From Clostridium akagii DSM 12554 (lineage in GTDB: Bacteria > Bacillota > Clostridia > Clostridiales > Clostridiaceae), in the NCBI RefSeq assembly GCF_000686725.1, contig NZ_JMLK01000015.1, positions 59,657 through 123,656 of the forward strand: DNA of 64,000 bases, read 5' to 3'. Of the stretch, positions 43,949 to 52,859 are shown one piece after another (position 1 is the first letter of the stretch; the number at the start of each line of letters is the position of its first letter). The notes beneath the pieces are model-generated. The model saw only the letters and a program-made list of their open reading frames with translations. It was not told the origin of the DNA and did no database searches. A program made the position numbers and the translations under genes.

Positions 43949-44935
43949 ATGTCTATATTAGTCTGTGGCGGAGCGGGTTACATAGGAAGTCATATGGTAG
44001 AAGAGCTTTTGGAAAATGGCGAAGATGTAGTAGTTCTTGATAATTTTCAAAAAGGTCATATTGATGCAGTTTTAGGTGGCAAGTTATATGTAGGTGATAT
44101 TAGGGATAGAAAAATACTAGATAAGGTATTTAAAGAAAATAAAATAGAAGCAGTTATTGATTTTGCAGCTGATTCACTTGTTGGTGAAAGCGTAGAAAAT
44201 CCATTAAAGTATTTTGCTAACAATGTAGGAGGAACTATAAGTTTATTGGAGGCTATGAGAGATTACGGTACAAAATACATAGTATTTTCATCTACAGCAG
44301 CTACTTATGGAGAACCAGAAAATACTCCTATTTTAGAAGGTGATAAAACATTCCCAACAAATCCTTATGGTGAATCAAAACTTACTGTAGAAAAAATATT
44401 AAAATGGTGCGATGGGGCCTATGGAATAAAATATACAGCATTAAGGTATTTTAATGCTGCAGGAGCTCATATTAATGGAAAAATTGGTGAAGATCATAAT
44501 CCTGAAACTCATCTTATACCATTAATTTTTCAAGCAGCACTTAAAAAGAGAGAAAAAATATATATTTTTGGAGATGATTATAAAACTCCTGATGGTACAT
44601 GTATTAGAGACTATGTTCATGTAACTGATTTAGCAAGTGCACATCTACTAGCTCTTAAAAGACTAAAAAGTGGCAAAGATAGTGCTACATATAACCTTGG
44701 AAATGGTAAGGGATTTTCAGTAAAAGAAGTAGTGGATGTTACGAGAAAGGTAACTGGACTTAATATTGATGCTGAAATAGCTCCAAGACGTGCAGGTGAC
44801 CCTGCAATATTGATAGCTTCTTCAGAGAAAGCAATGGAAGAACTTAATTGGAAACCTAGATTTAATTCATTGGAAACAATAATTGAAACAGCGTGGAAAT
44901 GGCAAAATTCACATGAAAATGGATATGGAAGATAG
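43949..44935 (+). CDS. galE: UDP-glucose 4-epimerase GalE
   Basis: A 328-residue short-chain dehydrogenase that interconverts UDP-glucose and UDP-galactose. The NAD-binding motif CGGAGYIGSH is at the N-terminus, the catalytic Ser/Thr in FSSTAATYG and the YxxxK pair in NPYGESKLTVEK. The sugar-binding RYFNAAGA, LIPLI, and TCIRDYVHVTDLA blocks follow, and the C-terminal RRAGDPA segment is standard. Full length. GAGGAGG before ATG 43949. It stands alone between terminators, so it is not part of a galactose operon here; a cell-wall or exopolysaccharide role is plausible. Confidence 0.95.
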   Translation: MSILVCGGAGYIGSHMVEELLENGEDVVVLDNFQKGHIDAVLGGKLYVGDIRDRKILDKVFKENKIEAVIDFAADSLVGESVENPLKYFANNVGGTISLLEAMRDYGTKYIVFSSTAATYGEPENTPILEGDKTFPTNPYGESKLTVEKILKWCDGAYGIKYTALRYFNAAGAHINGKIGEDHNPETHLIPLIFQAALKKREKIYIFGDDYKTPDGTCIRDYVHVTDLASAHLLALKRLKSGKDSATYNLGNGKGFSVKEVVDVTRKVTGLNIDAEIAPRRAGDPAILIASSEKAMEELNWKPRFNSLETIIETAWKWQNSHENGYGR

Positions 44936-44955
44936 AGTAATATAAAATATATTTA

Positions 44956-45008
44956 ATAAATGGGATTAACAATTAGCGGTATGTTACCAATTGTTAATCC
45001 CATTTATT
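44956..45008 (+). terminator. Terminator after galE
   Basis: AATAAATGGGATTAACAATT (44956-44975) pairs perfectly with AATTGTTAATCCCATTTATT (44989-45008). Confidence 0.75.
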
Positions 45009-45048
45009 AATAATAGATAAGTGTTATATCTATGTGAAAATGTCAAAA

Positions 45049-45062
45049 TGAAAACGTTTTAT
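45049..45062 (+). promoter_or_regulatory. Candidate CcpA (cre) site
   Basis: TGAAAACGTTTTAT matches the cre consensus TGWAARCGYTWNCW at all but one position. It lies about 160 bases upstream of the amino acid permease at 45221 and could give carbon catabolite control. Single short matches occur by chance. Confidence 0.35.
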
Positions 45063-45220
45063 ACTAAAATGTGTGAAAATATTAACTAATAAGTGCAAAT
45101 ACCCTTTAAAATTCATAAAAATACTTATATAATGAGAGTTACATAATTTATTAAAATGATAATAAAATTATACTTTTGATAATACATATGATAACTTAAA
45201 GAATATAGGAGGCTTTACAA

Positions 45221-46627
45221 TTGAACATATTTAGGAAAAAGACATTGGAAAGTATGCTTGACAGTGCAAAAAAATCACATTTGAAAAAAAATCTTAAGGC
45301 AAGAGATATTGCAGCTCTAGGAATTGGAGCAGTAGTGGGAGTTGGAATATTTGTAGCAACGGGTACAGGGGCTCATATGGCAGGGCCTGGAATTATTGTT
45401 TCTTTTGTTTTAGCAGGCATAGTTGCATGTCTATGTGGACTTTGTTATTCGGAACTAGCAACTATGTTTCCGGTATCAGGAAGTACATATTCATATGCAT
45501 ATATAGCATTTGGAGAATTTATAGCTATGATAGTTGGATGGTGTCTAACTGCAGAATATCTAGTTGCCTGTAGTGCTGTAGCTTCTGGGTGGTCAGGAAC
45601 ATTAGTAGGTATTCTACAAAATGTAGGAATTAATATTCCTCATGCGATTACTGCCTCACCAAGTAAGGGTGGAATTCTAGATTTACCAGCGGTTTTGATA
45701 ACATTAAGTTTAACATATATGTTGTATCGTGGAGTGAAAGAGAGCTCACGTGTAAATAATACTATTGTATGTGTAAAATTATTTGTTATAGTTTTATTTT
45801 TGTTTCTTGGAGTATCTCATATTAATTTTGTAAATTATAAACCATTTGCACCCTTTGGATTTAAAGGTATTTTTGCAGGTACAGCAAGTATATTCTTCTC
45901 ATATATTGGTTTTGATGCAATATCAACTACAGCTGAAGAGGCTGAAAATCCCAATAGGGATGTACCACGAGGTCTTCTTATATGTTTAGCAGTAGTAACT
46001 GTACTTTATATTTCAGTTGCATTTGTACTTACAGGTATGGTTCCATACAAAGAAATTTTGCTACAAAATGCAGTACCTGGAGCATTGGCAAGAGTGGGAA
46101 TCACTTGGGGATCAGCTTTAGTTGGAGTAGGAGCAATCCTTGGAATGATTTCAACAATGATAGCGGTTTTATATGGCCAAACAAGGGTATTTATGGTTAT
46201 GTCTAGAGATGGATTAATCCCAAAGGCATTTTCAAAAATACACGAAAAACATGATACACCTTATATAGCAACTGCTATAACTGGTATTGTTGCAGCTTTA
46301 ATAGCTGGAGTTTTACCTCTTGATATAATTGTTGAATTTTTGAGCACAGGTACGCTAGTGAGTTTTATAGTTGTTTCTCTTGCAGTTATTGTACTTAGAA
46401 AAACAATGCCAAACTTTAAAAGAAAATTCAGCTGTCCAGGGGTACCAGTTTTACCTGCAATAACAGTAGTATGCTGTCTAGTGTTATTGAGTAAATTAAA
46501 ACTCGTAACTTGGATAGGATTCCTTATATGGTTATCAATGGGAATAATCCTTTATTTCACTTATGGAGTAAAACATAGTACATTAAATGATTTGGAAAAA
46601 AACAAAGACTCTGAAGGAATCTTATAG
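45221..46627 (+). CDS. APC-family cationic amino acid transporter (CAT-like)
   Basis: A 468-residue, 12-helix permease paralogous to the one at 12665-14083. Shared features are the helix-1 motif LGIGAVVGVGIFVATGTGA, SYIGFDAISTTAEEAENP in the helix-6 loop, the RDGLIPKAFSKIHEKHDTPY loop and a KHSTLNDLEKNKD tail. The start is TTG 45221, with TAGGAGG at 45206-45212. It carries its own promoter region with a cre-like site and ends at a strong hairpin. Substrate is unproven; neutral or cationic amino acids are expected. Confidence 0.9.
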   Translation: MNIFRKKTLESMLDSAKKSHLKKNLKARDIAALGIGAVVGVGIFVATGTGAHMAGPGIIVSFVLAGIVACLCGLCYSELATMFPVSGSTYSYAYIAFGEFIAMIVGWCLTAEYLVACSAVASGWSGTLVGILQNVGINIPHAITASPSKGGILDLPAVLITLSLTYMLYRGVKESSRVNNTIVCVKLFVIVLFLFLGVSHINFVNYKPFAPFGFKGIFAGTASIFFSYIGFDAISTTAEEAENPNRDVPRGLLICLAVVTVLYISVAFVLTGMVPYKEILLQNAVPGALARVGITWGSALVGVGAILGMISTMIAVLYGQTRVFMVMSRDGLIPKAFSKIHEKHDTPYIATAITGIVAALIAGVLPLDIIVEFLSTGTLVSFIVVSLAVIVLRKTMPNFKRKFSCPGVPVLPAITVVCCLVLLSKLKLVTWIGFLIWLSMGIILYFTYGVKHSTLNDLEKNKDSEGIL

Positions 46628-46663
46628 TGTGACATAAACTTATATTTATAGTGATGTAATTAC

Positions 46664-46712
46664 AAAAATAGCACCAAGATGGGATTAAAAAGCCATCTTG
46701 GTGCTATTTTTA
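46664..46712 (+). terminator. Terminator after APC permease
   Basis: AAAAATAGCACCAAGATGGG (46664-46683) pairs with CCATCTTGGTGCTATTTTTA (46693-46712), giving a 19-bp stem with flanking A and T runs. Confidence 0.85.
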
Positions 46713-46917
46713 TTTAAATTATCAAACAATAAGTAAAAATTTTGTAGTAAATTAAAACTTTACTTGTAATTAACAATTTAATGCTATAACTCAACATGAT
46801 AATACATTAATATTTATGTGAACATATAACATAAGATGTCTATATAAAAGGAACTAACATACCAATTAACTATTTAAAAAAATATGCTTAAGGGGTTAAA
46901 TTGAAGGGAGCGTTAAT

Positions 46918-47808
46918 ATGTTTAATCAGTATTTCGGAAATTATTTGCTAGAGAAAAAAATAATTACAGGTGAACAACTTAAAGATGTATTGGAAGCTCA
47001 AAAAGCTATAAGAGTAAAACTTGGAGTTTTGGCTATTGATTTTGGATATATGAGCGCTGAGCAAGTTAACAGTGTCATTAGTATGCAGACAATAAAAGAT
47101 AGTAGGTTTGGAGAACTAGCTATAGAGGAAGGGTATTTAACAGAAGAAAAATTGGAAGAACTACTCCATTCACAAAAAAAGTCCAATGTTTTATTAGGAC
47201 AAGGACTAATTGACAAAGGGTATTTTACTTTTGAAAAATATGAAGATGTTTTAATTAAATATAAAGAAGACTCGCGTTTTACTTCTGAGGAGATAGCAAT
47301 ATTAAAAAATAATGACATAGATAAAATTGTTAGTATGTTTTTTAAAGTAGAAGATAATTTAAATAAAGAAACCTACTATGAATATTTAGAACTCTTTATT
47401 AGGAATTTAATTAGGTTCGTCGATGGAGAAATTATGATTGAAAAGTCAGAAATGATATCATCCTATAATTACGAATATATTGCTATGCAACAAATTCAGG
47501 GTCCACTGCATATATTTACTGGGTTTGCTGGAGATGAAAAAACAATGTCTAAATTTGCTTCTATTTATGCAGAGGAAGAATGTGCTGAAATGAATGATAT
47601 GGCAAAGGACTCATTAGGTGAATTTATTAATTGCCAAAATGGTTTGTTTTTATCAAACCTATCTAATGTAGGTATGGAACTTGAATTATGTCCTCAGGAA
47701 ATTCGTGAAAAAGGGAAAATAGTAAGTGTGGAAAAAATGTACAAAATTCCATGTCATTTAAGCTTCGGTAAGATAGATATTATAATTTCTACCCAAGTTA
47801 TATTTTAA
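46918..47808 (+). CDS. CheX-domain protein with N-terminal MshEN-like repeats
   Basis: A 296-residue cytoplasmic protein with two parts. Residues 1-120 hold about three repeats of ~35 residues of the form LG-x-L-A-I-x-x-G-Y-(L/M)-(T/S)-x-E-x-(L/V)-x-x-(L/V)-(x)-x-Q (GVLAIDFGYMSAEQVNSVISMQ, GELAIEEGYLTEEKLEELLHSQ, shown for comparison), resembling MshEN-type modules that in some proteins bind c-di-GMP. Residues about 140-296 resemble CheX, a CheY-P phosphatase: the E-x-x-N catalytic pair is present in SLGEFINCQNG and the C-terminal SFGKIDIIIST strand fits. It begins a three-gene operon with a CheY and a CheA-like kinase, so dephosphorylation of that CheY is the likely job. Confidence 0.7.
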   Translation: MFNQYFGNYLLEKKIITGEQLKDVLEAQKAIRVKLGVLAIDFGYMSAEQVNSVISMQTIKDSRFGELAIEEGYLTEEKLEELLHSQKKSNVLLGQGLIDKGYFTFEKYEDVLIKYKEDSRFTSEEIAILKNNDIDKIVSMFFKVEDNLNKETYYEYLELFIRNLIRFVDGEIMIEKSEMISSYNYEYIAMQQIQGPLHIFTGFAGDEKTMSKFASIYAEEECAEMNDMAKDSLGEFINCQNGLFLSNLSNVGMELELCPQEIREKGKIVSVEKMYKIPCHLSFGKIDIIISTQVIF

Positions 47809-47862
47809 GCAAAGAATAATAGTTTGAAAAAATAAATAGTTATATAATGGAGGTAATTAAAA

Positions 47863-48228
47863 ATGGCAAATATACTAATTGTTGATGATTCTTTAATTTC
47901 TAGAATGAAGCTTAAGAGAATAATCGAAACATCAAGTCATCAAGTTATAGGTGAAGCAGCAGATGGTAATGAAGCTTATGAAAAATATGAAGAATTGAAA
48001 CCAGATATAGTTACTATGGATATAACAATGCCAAATTTAGATGGGATATCTGCTCTAAAAAAGATAATGAATAGCTATGATGATGCTAAGGTAATTATGA
48101 TTACAGCACTTGGTCAAGGAAATAAAATTCTTGATGCTTTAAATAATGGGGCAAAAAATTATATTACAAAACCATTTGATGAAGAAAAAGTATTGACTTC
48201 AATTGAAGAGGCTCTAACTAGTGAATAA
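47863..48228 (+). CDS. Stand-alone CheY-like response regulator
   Basis: A 121-residue single receiver domain with no output domain. The acidic pair is in IVDDSLIS, the phosphoacceptor Asp in VTMDITMPN (about residue 53), Thr in MITALGQ and the invariant Lys in YITKPF. The SLISRMKLKRIIETSSHQVIGEAADGNEA style is that of chemotaxis CheY proteins. It lies between a CheX-type phosphatase gene and a CheA-like kinase gene, with GGAGG before ATG 47863 and only 17 bases to the next start. It is the natural phosphate carrier of that operon. Its target is unknown. Confidence 0.92.
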   Translation: MANILIVDDSLISRMKLKRIIETSSHQVIGEAADGNEAYEKYEELKPDIVTMDITMPNLDGISALKKIMNSYDDAKVIMITALGQGNKILDALNNGAKNYITKPFDEEKVLTSIEEALTSE

Positions 48229-48245
48229 ATTGGTAGGGTGATTTT

Positions 48246-50183
48246 ATGAGAGAAACAATTGCTAAATTAGTTCAGGATGTATCTATATTTTCCATAGAAG
48301 TAAAAGGAAATGTTGTTCATGAATACTTTGAAGCCAATAAAGAAGTAGAAGGCATAGTAATAGCTGATGTGGATAAACCGGTTGGACTTTTAATGAGAAC
48401 TGATTTTTATCAAAAGGTTGGAAGACAATTCGGATATTCCCTTTATATGAACCGGAATATTCAATTGATTATGAAATCCCATATTGTATGTGTTGATATT
48501 TCTTGTGATATGGCTAAAATAGGTTTTATTGCTATGAATAGAAGCAAAGATGATTTGTATGATTTTATTGTAGTTTTAGAAGATGATAAATGTGCTGGAG
48601 TAGTTAGTATACGTGAGTTATTAATAGAGATGTCTAAAACAAAGGAACGAGAGATAGAACTTTTAAGCAAGCAACAGTTAATACTGAAAAAAGCAAATGA
48701 AGTAGAAAAAATTCACTCAATGGAAATAGAACAAAAAAATTCTTCTATTAAAAATTTGCTAAATAATGCAGGGCAAGGATTTCTTTTGTTTGGTAAAGAT
48801 CTTAATATATACCCAGAGTATAGTAGGGAATGCATTGAAATATTCGGAAATAAAATTGAAAATAAAAATATACTGGATATGCTAGCATTATCAATGGAAG
48901 ATGAAAATATACAAATTATGAGAGATGTATTTTCAAATGTTTTTAATGAGCCAAGTAAGGCAAAAAACAAAATCTACCTATCTGTATTACCCCAAATAAT
49001 AAAGATAAACAAAAAGTCCATTGAGATTCAGTGGAAAGTAATAAATAATCTTTCACAAAAATCAATAATGATTATTTTAACAGATATAACAGAAAAAGAA
49101 ATTTTAGAAAATAAAAATATCGAGGAAAAAAATAATGTGAAATTAATAATTGAGACAATAAAGCACAAAGAAGAGGTAAACAGTGCGTTTGAAAATTTAA
49201 AGAAATTTTTCACTGATGGAGCCTATGAAATAATAAATGGCTGTAATGATAAAAAACAAATATTATATGAGATATATAGGATTGTGCATACTATGAAAGG
49301 TGATTTTGCATTGTATTCCGTGCACAATACATCTAAAAGGTTACATAAACTAGAAGACAGATTATCTGTAATGTTAGACAATATGGAAAATGTTAATATT
49401 TATGATATAGTTGAATTTGTAAAGAATGTTAACGGTGACAAGATTATAAGCAAAGATATTAAAACCATTGATAGTTCATTAGGTGACGGATATTTTGAAA
49501 AGGAGGATTTAATTGCTGTTAGTGAGGAAAGATTAAACGATATAGAAGAAGAAATAAAGAGAAAATATCAGGGTAAGGATCAGAAGGACATGCTGGTGAT
49601 AATAAACAACTTGAAATTTACAAATGTAAAGCATATTATAGGCAGTTACAATGATTATACTAAAAGCATGGCAGAAAAGCTTGATAAAGTTATTGATGAT
49701 TTTAAGATATATGGTGATGATGTTTATATTGACAAGAAAAGGTACACAAAATTCATAAGATCGCTTGTACATATATTTAAAAATATTATTGATCATGGGA
49801 TTGAAGAACCGGATGCCAGGATTTATGCTGGCAAAGCTGAATATGGTGAAATAAGTTGCTACATAGAAAAAGCAGAAGGTAAATTTATTATGAATATCTC
49901 AGATGATGGCAATGGAATTGATTATGAAATAATTAGAGAAAAAGCAATAGAAAAAGGTATATATTCCAGAAATGAGATAGATACATTTACACAAGAAGAA
50001 ATACTAGAAATTATCTTTATGGATAAATTTTCCACGAAGAATCAAGTGAGCATGCTTTCAGGTAGAGGTGTTGGACTCGCTGCAGTGCGAGGTGAAATAG
50101 AAAACATAGGTGGAACTGTGAAAATGTACACACAGAAGGGCAAGTTTACAAGATTCGAATTTGTAGTTCCAATGATAGAATGA
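48246..50183 (+). CDS. CheA-like histidine kinase with CBS-like and PAS-like sensor, no CheW domain
   Basis: A 645-residue cytoplasmic kinase. Residues about 1-130 look like a CBS-pair (GIVIADVDKPVGLLMRTDFYQ and DDKCAGVVSIRELLIEM are the typical CBS strand-helix ends). A short coiled coil precedes a PAS-like domain (about 165-285, NAGQGFLLFGKDLNIYPEYSREC). A Hpt domain (about 310-395) carries the phosphorylatable His348 in RIVHTMKGDFALY. A CheA-type ATPase follows: N-box around HIFKNIIDHGIEEPDARI, G1 SDDGNGIDYE, G2 LSGRGVGLAAVRGEIE. The protein stops at the end of the ATPase, so the CheW-like P5 domain that couples CheA to chemoreceptors is missing. It should phosphorylate the adjacent CheY in response to a cytoplasmic cue, perhaps a nucleotide bound by the CBS-like part. 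Confidence 0.85.
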   Translation: MRETIAKLVQDVSIFSIEVKGNVVHEYFEANKEVEGIVIADVDKPVGLLMRTDFYQKVGRQFGYSLYMNRNIQLIMKSHIVCVDISCDMAKIGFIAMNRSKDDLYDFIVVLEDDKCAGVVSIRELLIEMSKTKEREIELLSKQQLILKKANEVEKIHSMEIEQKNSSIKNLLNNAGQGFLLFGKDLNIYPEYSRECIEIFGNKIENKNILDMLALSMEDENIQIMRDVFSNVFNEPSKAKNKIYLSVLPQIIKINKKSIEIQWKVINNLSQKSIMIILTDITEKEILENKNIEEKNNVKLIIETIKHKEEVNSAFENLKKFFTDGAYEIINGCNDKKQILYEIYRIVHTMKGDFALYSVHNTSKRLHKLEDRLSVMLDNMENVNIYDIVEFVKNVNGDKIISKDIKTIDSSLGDGYFEKEDLIAVSEERLNDIEEEIKRKYQGKDQKDMLVIINNLKFTNVKHIIGSYNDYTKSMAEKLDKVIDDFKIYGDDVYIDKKRYTKFIRSLVHIFKNIIDHGIEEPDARIYAGKAEYGEISCYIEKAEGKFIMNISDDGNGIDYEIIREKAIEKGIYSRNEIDTFTQEEILEIIFMDKFSTKNQVSMLSGRGVGLAAVRGEIENIGGTVKMYTQKGKFTRFEFVVPMIE

Positions 50184-50186
50184 ATA

Positions 50187-50229
50187 AAATGCGGTAGCAC
50201 TTAGATGCATCTAAGCGCTACCGCATTTT
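50187..50229. terminator. Bidirectional terminator between the CheA-like gene and gatD
   Basis: AAAATGCGGTAGCACTTAGA (50187-50206) pairs, with one mismatch, with TCTAAGCGCTACCGCATTTT (50210-50229). It serves two convergent genes. Confidence 0.85.
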
Positions 50230-50232
50230 TAG

Positions 50233-50958
50233 TTATTTTTGATTTTCTCGATTGATGATAAATTCTTTTGCTTTAATTTCAAATTCATCATCTAAAGGTT
50301 CTAGTTCCACTTCACCATATTTTAATTCTAGAGCTGTCTTAATTAATTTATCTGCAAGTTCAGGGTTTTTAGATAAAAGCGAACCGTGAAAATATGTTCC
50401 ATAAGTATTTTTGTAAATAACACCTTCAAAACCGTCAAAACCATTATTCCCAAAGCCTGAAATAACTTTACCTAGGGGTTTTGAATCATGAATGTGAGTT
50501 CTTCCAGAATGGTTTTCAAAACCAACAAGGGTTTCACCAGTCTCTTCATTTTTAATAACAGTATTTCCAATGAATCTTGTATCTCCACCGTCTGTACGTA
50601 TATCAAGAATACCTAGACCATCTAGCCTTTCACCATCAGGTGTTGTGTAGTAAGTACCTAAAAGCTGATACCCTCCACAAATTGATAGGAATACTTTATC
50701 CCCATTAATATATTTGAAAATTTCATCTTTTTTTGTTTGTATTAAATCATTTGAAACAATGGACTGTTCATAATCCTGTCCACCACCGAAAAAAACTATG
50801 TCGTAGTCATCAGCCTTAAAAGAATCATTAAGAGATACATTATATACATTCACATCGATATTTCTTTTAGAAGCTCTATATTTTAGTATTAATATGTTAC
50901 CTACATCACCATAAACATTCAAAAGATCAGGATATAAGTGACAAATGTTAAGTTCCAT
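50233..50958 (-). CDS. gatD: Lipid II isoglutaminyl synthase, glutaminase subunit GatD
   Basis: A 241-residue class I glutamine amidotransferase of the CobB/CobQ type. It feeds ammonia to MurT for amidation of D-glutamate in lipid II. The nucleophilic Cys is in FLSICGGYQLLG and the catalytic His in GTYFHGSLL. The N-terminal ICHLYPDLLNVYGDVGNI is typical of GatD. The frame extends to 50973, but GGTGGTG just upstream matches ATG 50958. The murT gene ends only ~30 bases upstream, and the pair is an operon, as in other Firmicutes. Confidence 0.93.
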   Translation of the reverse strand: MELNICHLYPDLLNVYGDVGNILILKYRASKRNIDVNVYNVSLNDSFKADDYDIVFFGGGQDYEQSIVSNDLIQTKKDEIFKYINGDKVFLSICGGYQLLGTYYTTPDGERLDGLGILDIRTDGGDTRFIGNTVIKNEETGETLVGFENHSGRTHIHDSKPLGKVISGFGNNGFDGFEGVIYKNTYGTYFHGSLLSKNPELADKLIKTALELKYGEVELEPLDDEFEIKAKEFIINRENQK

Positions 50959-50986
50959 TATTTTCACCACCAATTTAAAATGTAGC

Positions 50987-52339
50987 TTACCAGAGAGTCT
51001 TAATAAGCTTTTTGCCGTGTAAGAATTTTCTAAAATTAATCATAGCTGTATAAGTGGCAAGTATGTATACAATTTCCCCAGGACAATCTTCTATACTTTT
51101 TAATAAAGTTTCATGGTTCTCACATACTGAAAATTTACTGTAATCAAGACCTGCCACTTTAAGTCTAACAGCCATATCATATAATCTTGATCCACCAACA
51201 ATTGTATTTGCAATATTTAGGTTTTTAAGTTGTTCAAAATTAACATCCCAAATCCAAGAAACGTCTCGTCCATCTGCATAGTTATCATTTAATAACATAC
51301 ATAAGTTTAAACTTCTCTGGTCTATTGAAACGGTGTTAAGAGCTTCATTGTAACCAGCTGGATTTTTAACTAATATTATTTTAACTTCTTTCCCATTTAT
51401 TTGAATGGATTCTTGTCTACCAAAGCTACTAGCGGTAGTTTTGAGAGCGCTACTAATAACTTCTTCATCTATTTCTAAAATTTTAGCAGCCGCCACTGCA
51501 CAGAGTCCATTATATATATTGTAAACTCCAGGTTGATTAATTGTGTACTGGAAATCATTTATTTTAACTAAGGAACTTGAAGTAGTTAGTTCATCTATGG
51601 AATTAACAAAATAGTCAAGAGCTGGTCTTTTATAACCACACTTTTCACAATAAAATTTTCCTAAATGATTATATGTAATGAATTCATAGGAATAAGCATT
51701 TTTGCAATTCTTGCAAAATTTTGCATCAGCATTTATATCTACTACTGTGCTTTTGTTTGGAGAACATTCAAAACCGTAAAATAGTTGTGGGTTTGGAACT
51801 TTTAAATCTCCAAGTAGAGATTCATCACCATTTAATAATAGAGTAGATTCAGGTGATTTAACTATACCTTCTAATATTTTTGTTAAGGTTGTATAAACCT
51901 CACCATATCTATCTAGCTGATCCCTAAATAAATTAGTTACTATTATTATTTTTGGCACTAAATATTCAGTAATAAATTTAAGATTAGCTTCATCTACTTC
52001 TATTACTGCATATTTTTCTGAAGTATCCTTATTAAATCTGTAATTGTCAATAAAACAAGAAGTTATTCCAGGTTCAAGATTAGCACCAGTACTGTTTGTA
52101 ATAACAGATTTATTGTTACTTTTAATCATATTGTAAATCATACTGGTAGTTGTTGTTTTTCCATTTGTACCAGTTACCAGTATGATTTTATAATCCTTTG
52201 CAACGGTGCTAAGGATGTTTTTATCTAATTTTAGTGCCACCTTTCCAGGAAAATTAGAGCCACCTTTAAACAAAGTTTTGGATAATTTAATTATTACTTT
52301 TGAAATCAAAATGCTAAGTAAAGATTTAATTTTAATCAC
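50987..52339 (-). CDS. murT: Lipid II isoglutaminyl synthase, Mur ligase subunit MurT
   Basis: A 450-residue ATP-dependent amide ligase of the Mur family with the C-terminal DUF1727 (MurT-type) domain. The P-loop is LVTGTNGKTTTTSM. A four-cysteine zinc ribbon, C-K-N-C followed by C-E-K-C about 24 residues later, lies in the central domain and is a MurT hallmark. The frame opens at 52345 with GTG, but AGGAGG abuts that codon; the second in-frame GTG at 52339 has better spacing. With GatD it converts the alpha-carboxyl of D-Glu in lipid II to isoglutamine. Confidence 0.93.
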   Translation of the reverse strand: MIKIKSLLSILISKVIIKLSKTLFKGGSNFPGKVALKLDKNILSTVAKDYKIILVTGTNGKTTTTSMIYNMIKSNNKSVITNSTGANLEPGITSCFIDNYRFNKDTSEKYAVIEVDEANLKFITEYLVPKIIIVTNLFRDQLDRYGEVYTTLTKILEGIVKSPESTLLLNGDESLLGDLKVPNPQLFYGFECSPNKSTVVDINADAKFCKNCKNAYSYEFITYNHLGKFYCEKCGYKRPALDYFVNSIDELTTSSSLVKINDFQYTINQPGVYNIYNGLCAVAAAKILEIDEEVISSALKTTASSFGRQESIQINGKEVKIILVKNPAGYNEALNTVSIDQRSLNLCMLLNDNYADGRDVSWIWDVNFEQLKNLNIANTIVGGSRLYDMAVRLKVAGLDYSKFSVCENHETLLKSIEDCPGEIVYILATYTAMINFRKFLHGKKLIKTLW

Positions 52340-52608
52340 AGACACCTCCTACTAGGGAATATATTAGTGTGTAAAACACAATATATTATTATATTTATAC
52401 AGATTTTATTGTATATCATATGGGTTAGAAAGTCCATTGCTTAAATTATACTATTGATATTGACTTTATTAAACAATTAAGGTAGTATAAAAACATAGCA
52501 AATTATACAAAACATATACAAATAGTAGGAAAAGAACAACTGGTATAAAATCTATAATATTTAGAGGCGTAAACTAGCATATTTTATAATTGAATATAAC
52601 ATATAATT

Positions 52609-52762
52609 CTTATCAAGAAAGGATGAGGGACTGACCCTATGAATCCTTGACAACCGGAACTAGTAGTTTATCGGTGCCAATTTCAGCAGATTGTTTTGAA
52701 AGATAAGACTAAAAGAATTTTAAAATCTTCTCTTAGTTTTATCTATGAGAAGATTTTTTTTT
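52609..52762 (+). promoter_or_regulatory. SAM-I riboswitch (S box) with terminator
   Basis: The aptamer runs from CTTATC (52609-52614) to GATAAG (52702-52707), which pair as P1. Between them are the class signatures AAGAAAGGATGAGGGACTG, GACCCTATGAATCC, GACAACC, GGTGCCAATTTC and GCAGA in the right order. An expression platform follows: AGATAAGACTAAAAGA (52701-52716) can pair with TCTTAGTTTTATCT (52731-52744) as antiterminator, or AAAATCTTCTC (52722-52732) can pair with GAGAAGATTTT (52747-52757) plus a T-run as terminator. SAM binding stabilises P1 and so favours termination. The importer downstream should be on when SAM, and so methionine, is low. Confidence 0.93.
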
Positions 52763-52859
52763 AGTTTATTTGTTTGCCATTTTTACGGGAAGGAAAATTA
52801 GCCCAAAAAATTACAATATATAATTCAAGGTTCAACATATTAAAAAAGGGGTGTTTTTA

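Noticed and set aside
46918..47808. Type II secretion/pilus ATPase fragment (because of MshEN-like repeats)
   Set aside because: There is no Walker A/B ATPase domain, and the C-terminal half fits CheX; the gene is intact and in a CheY/CheA-like operon.
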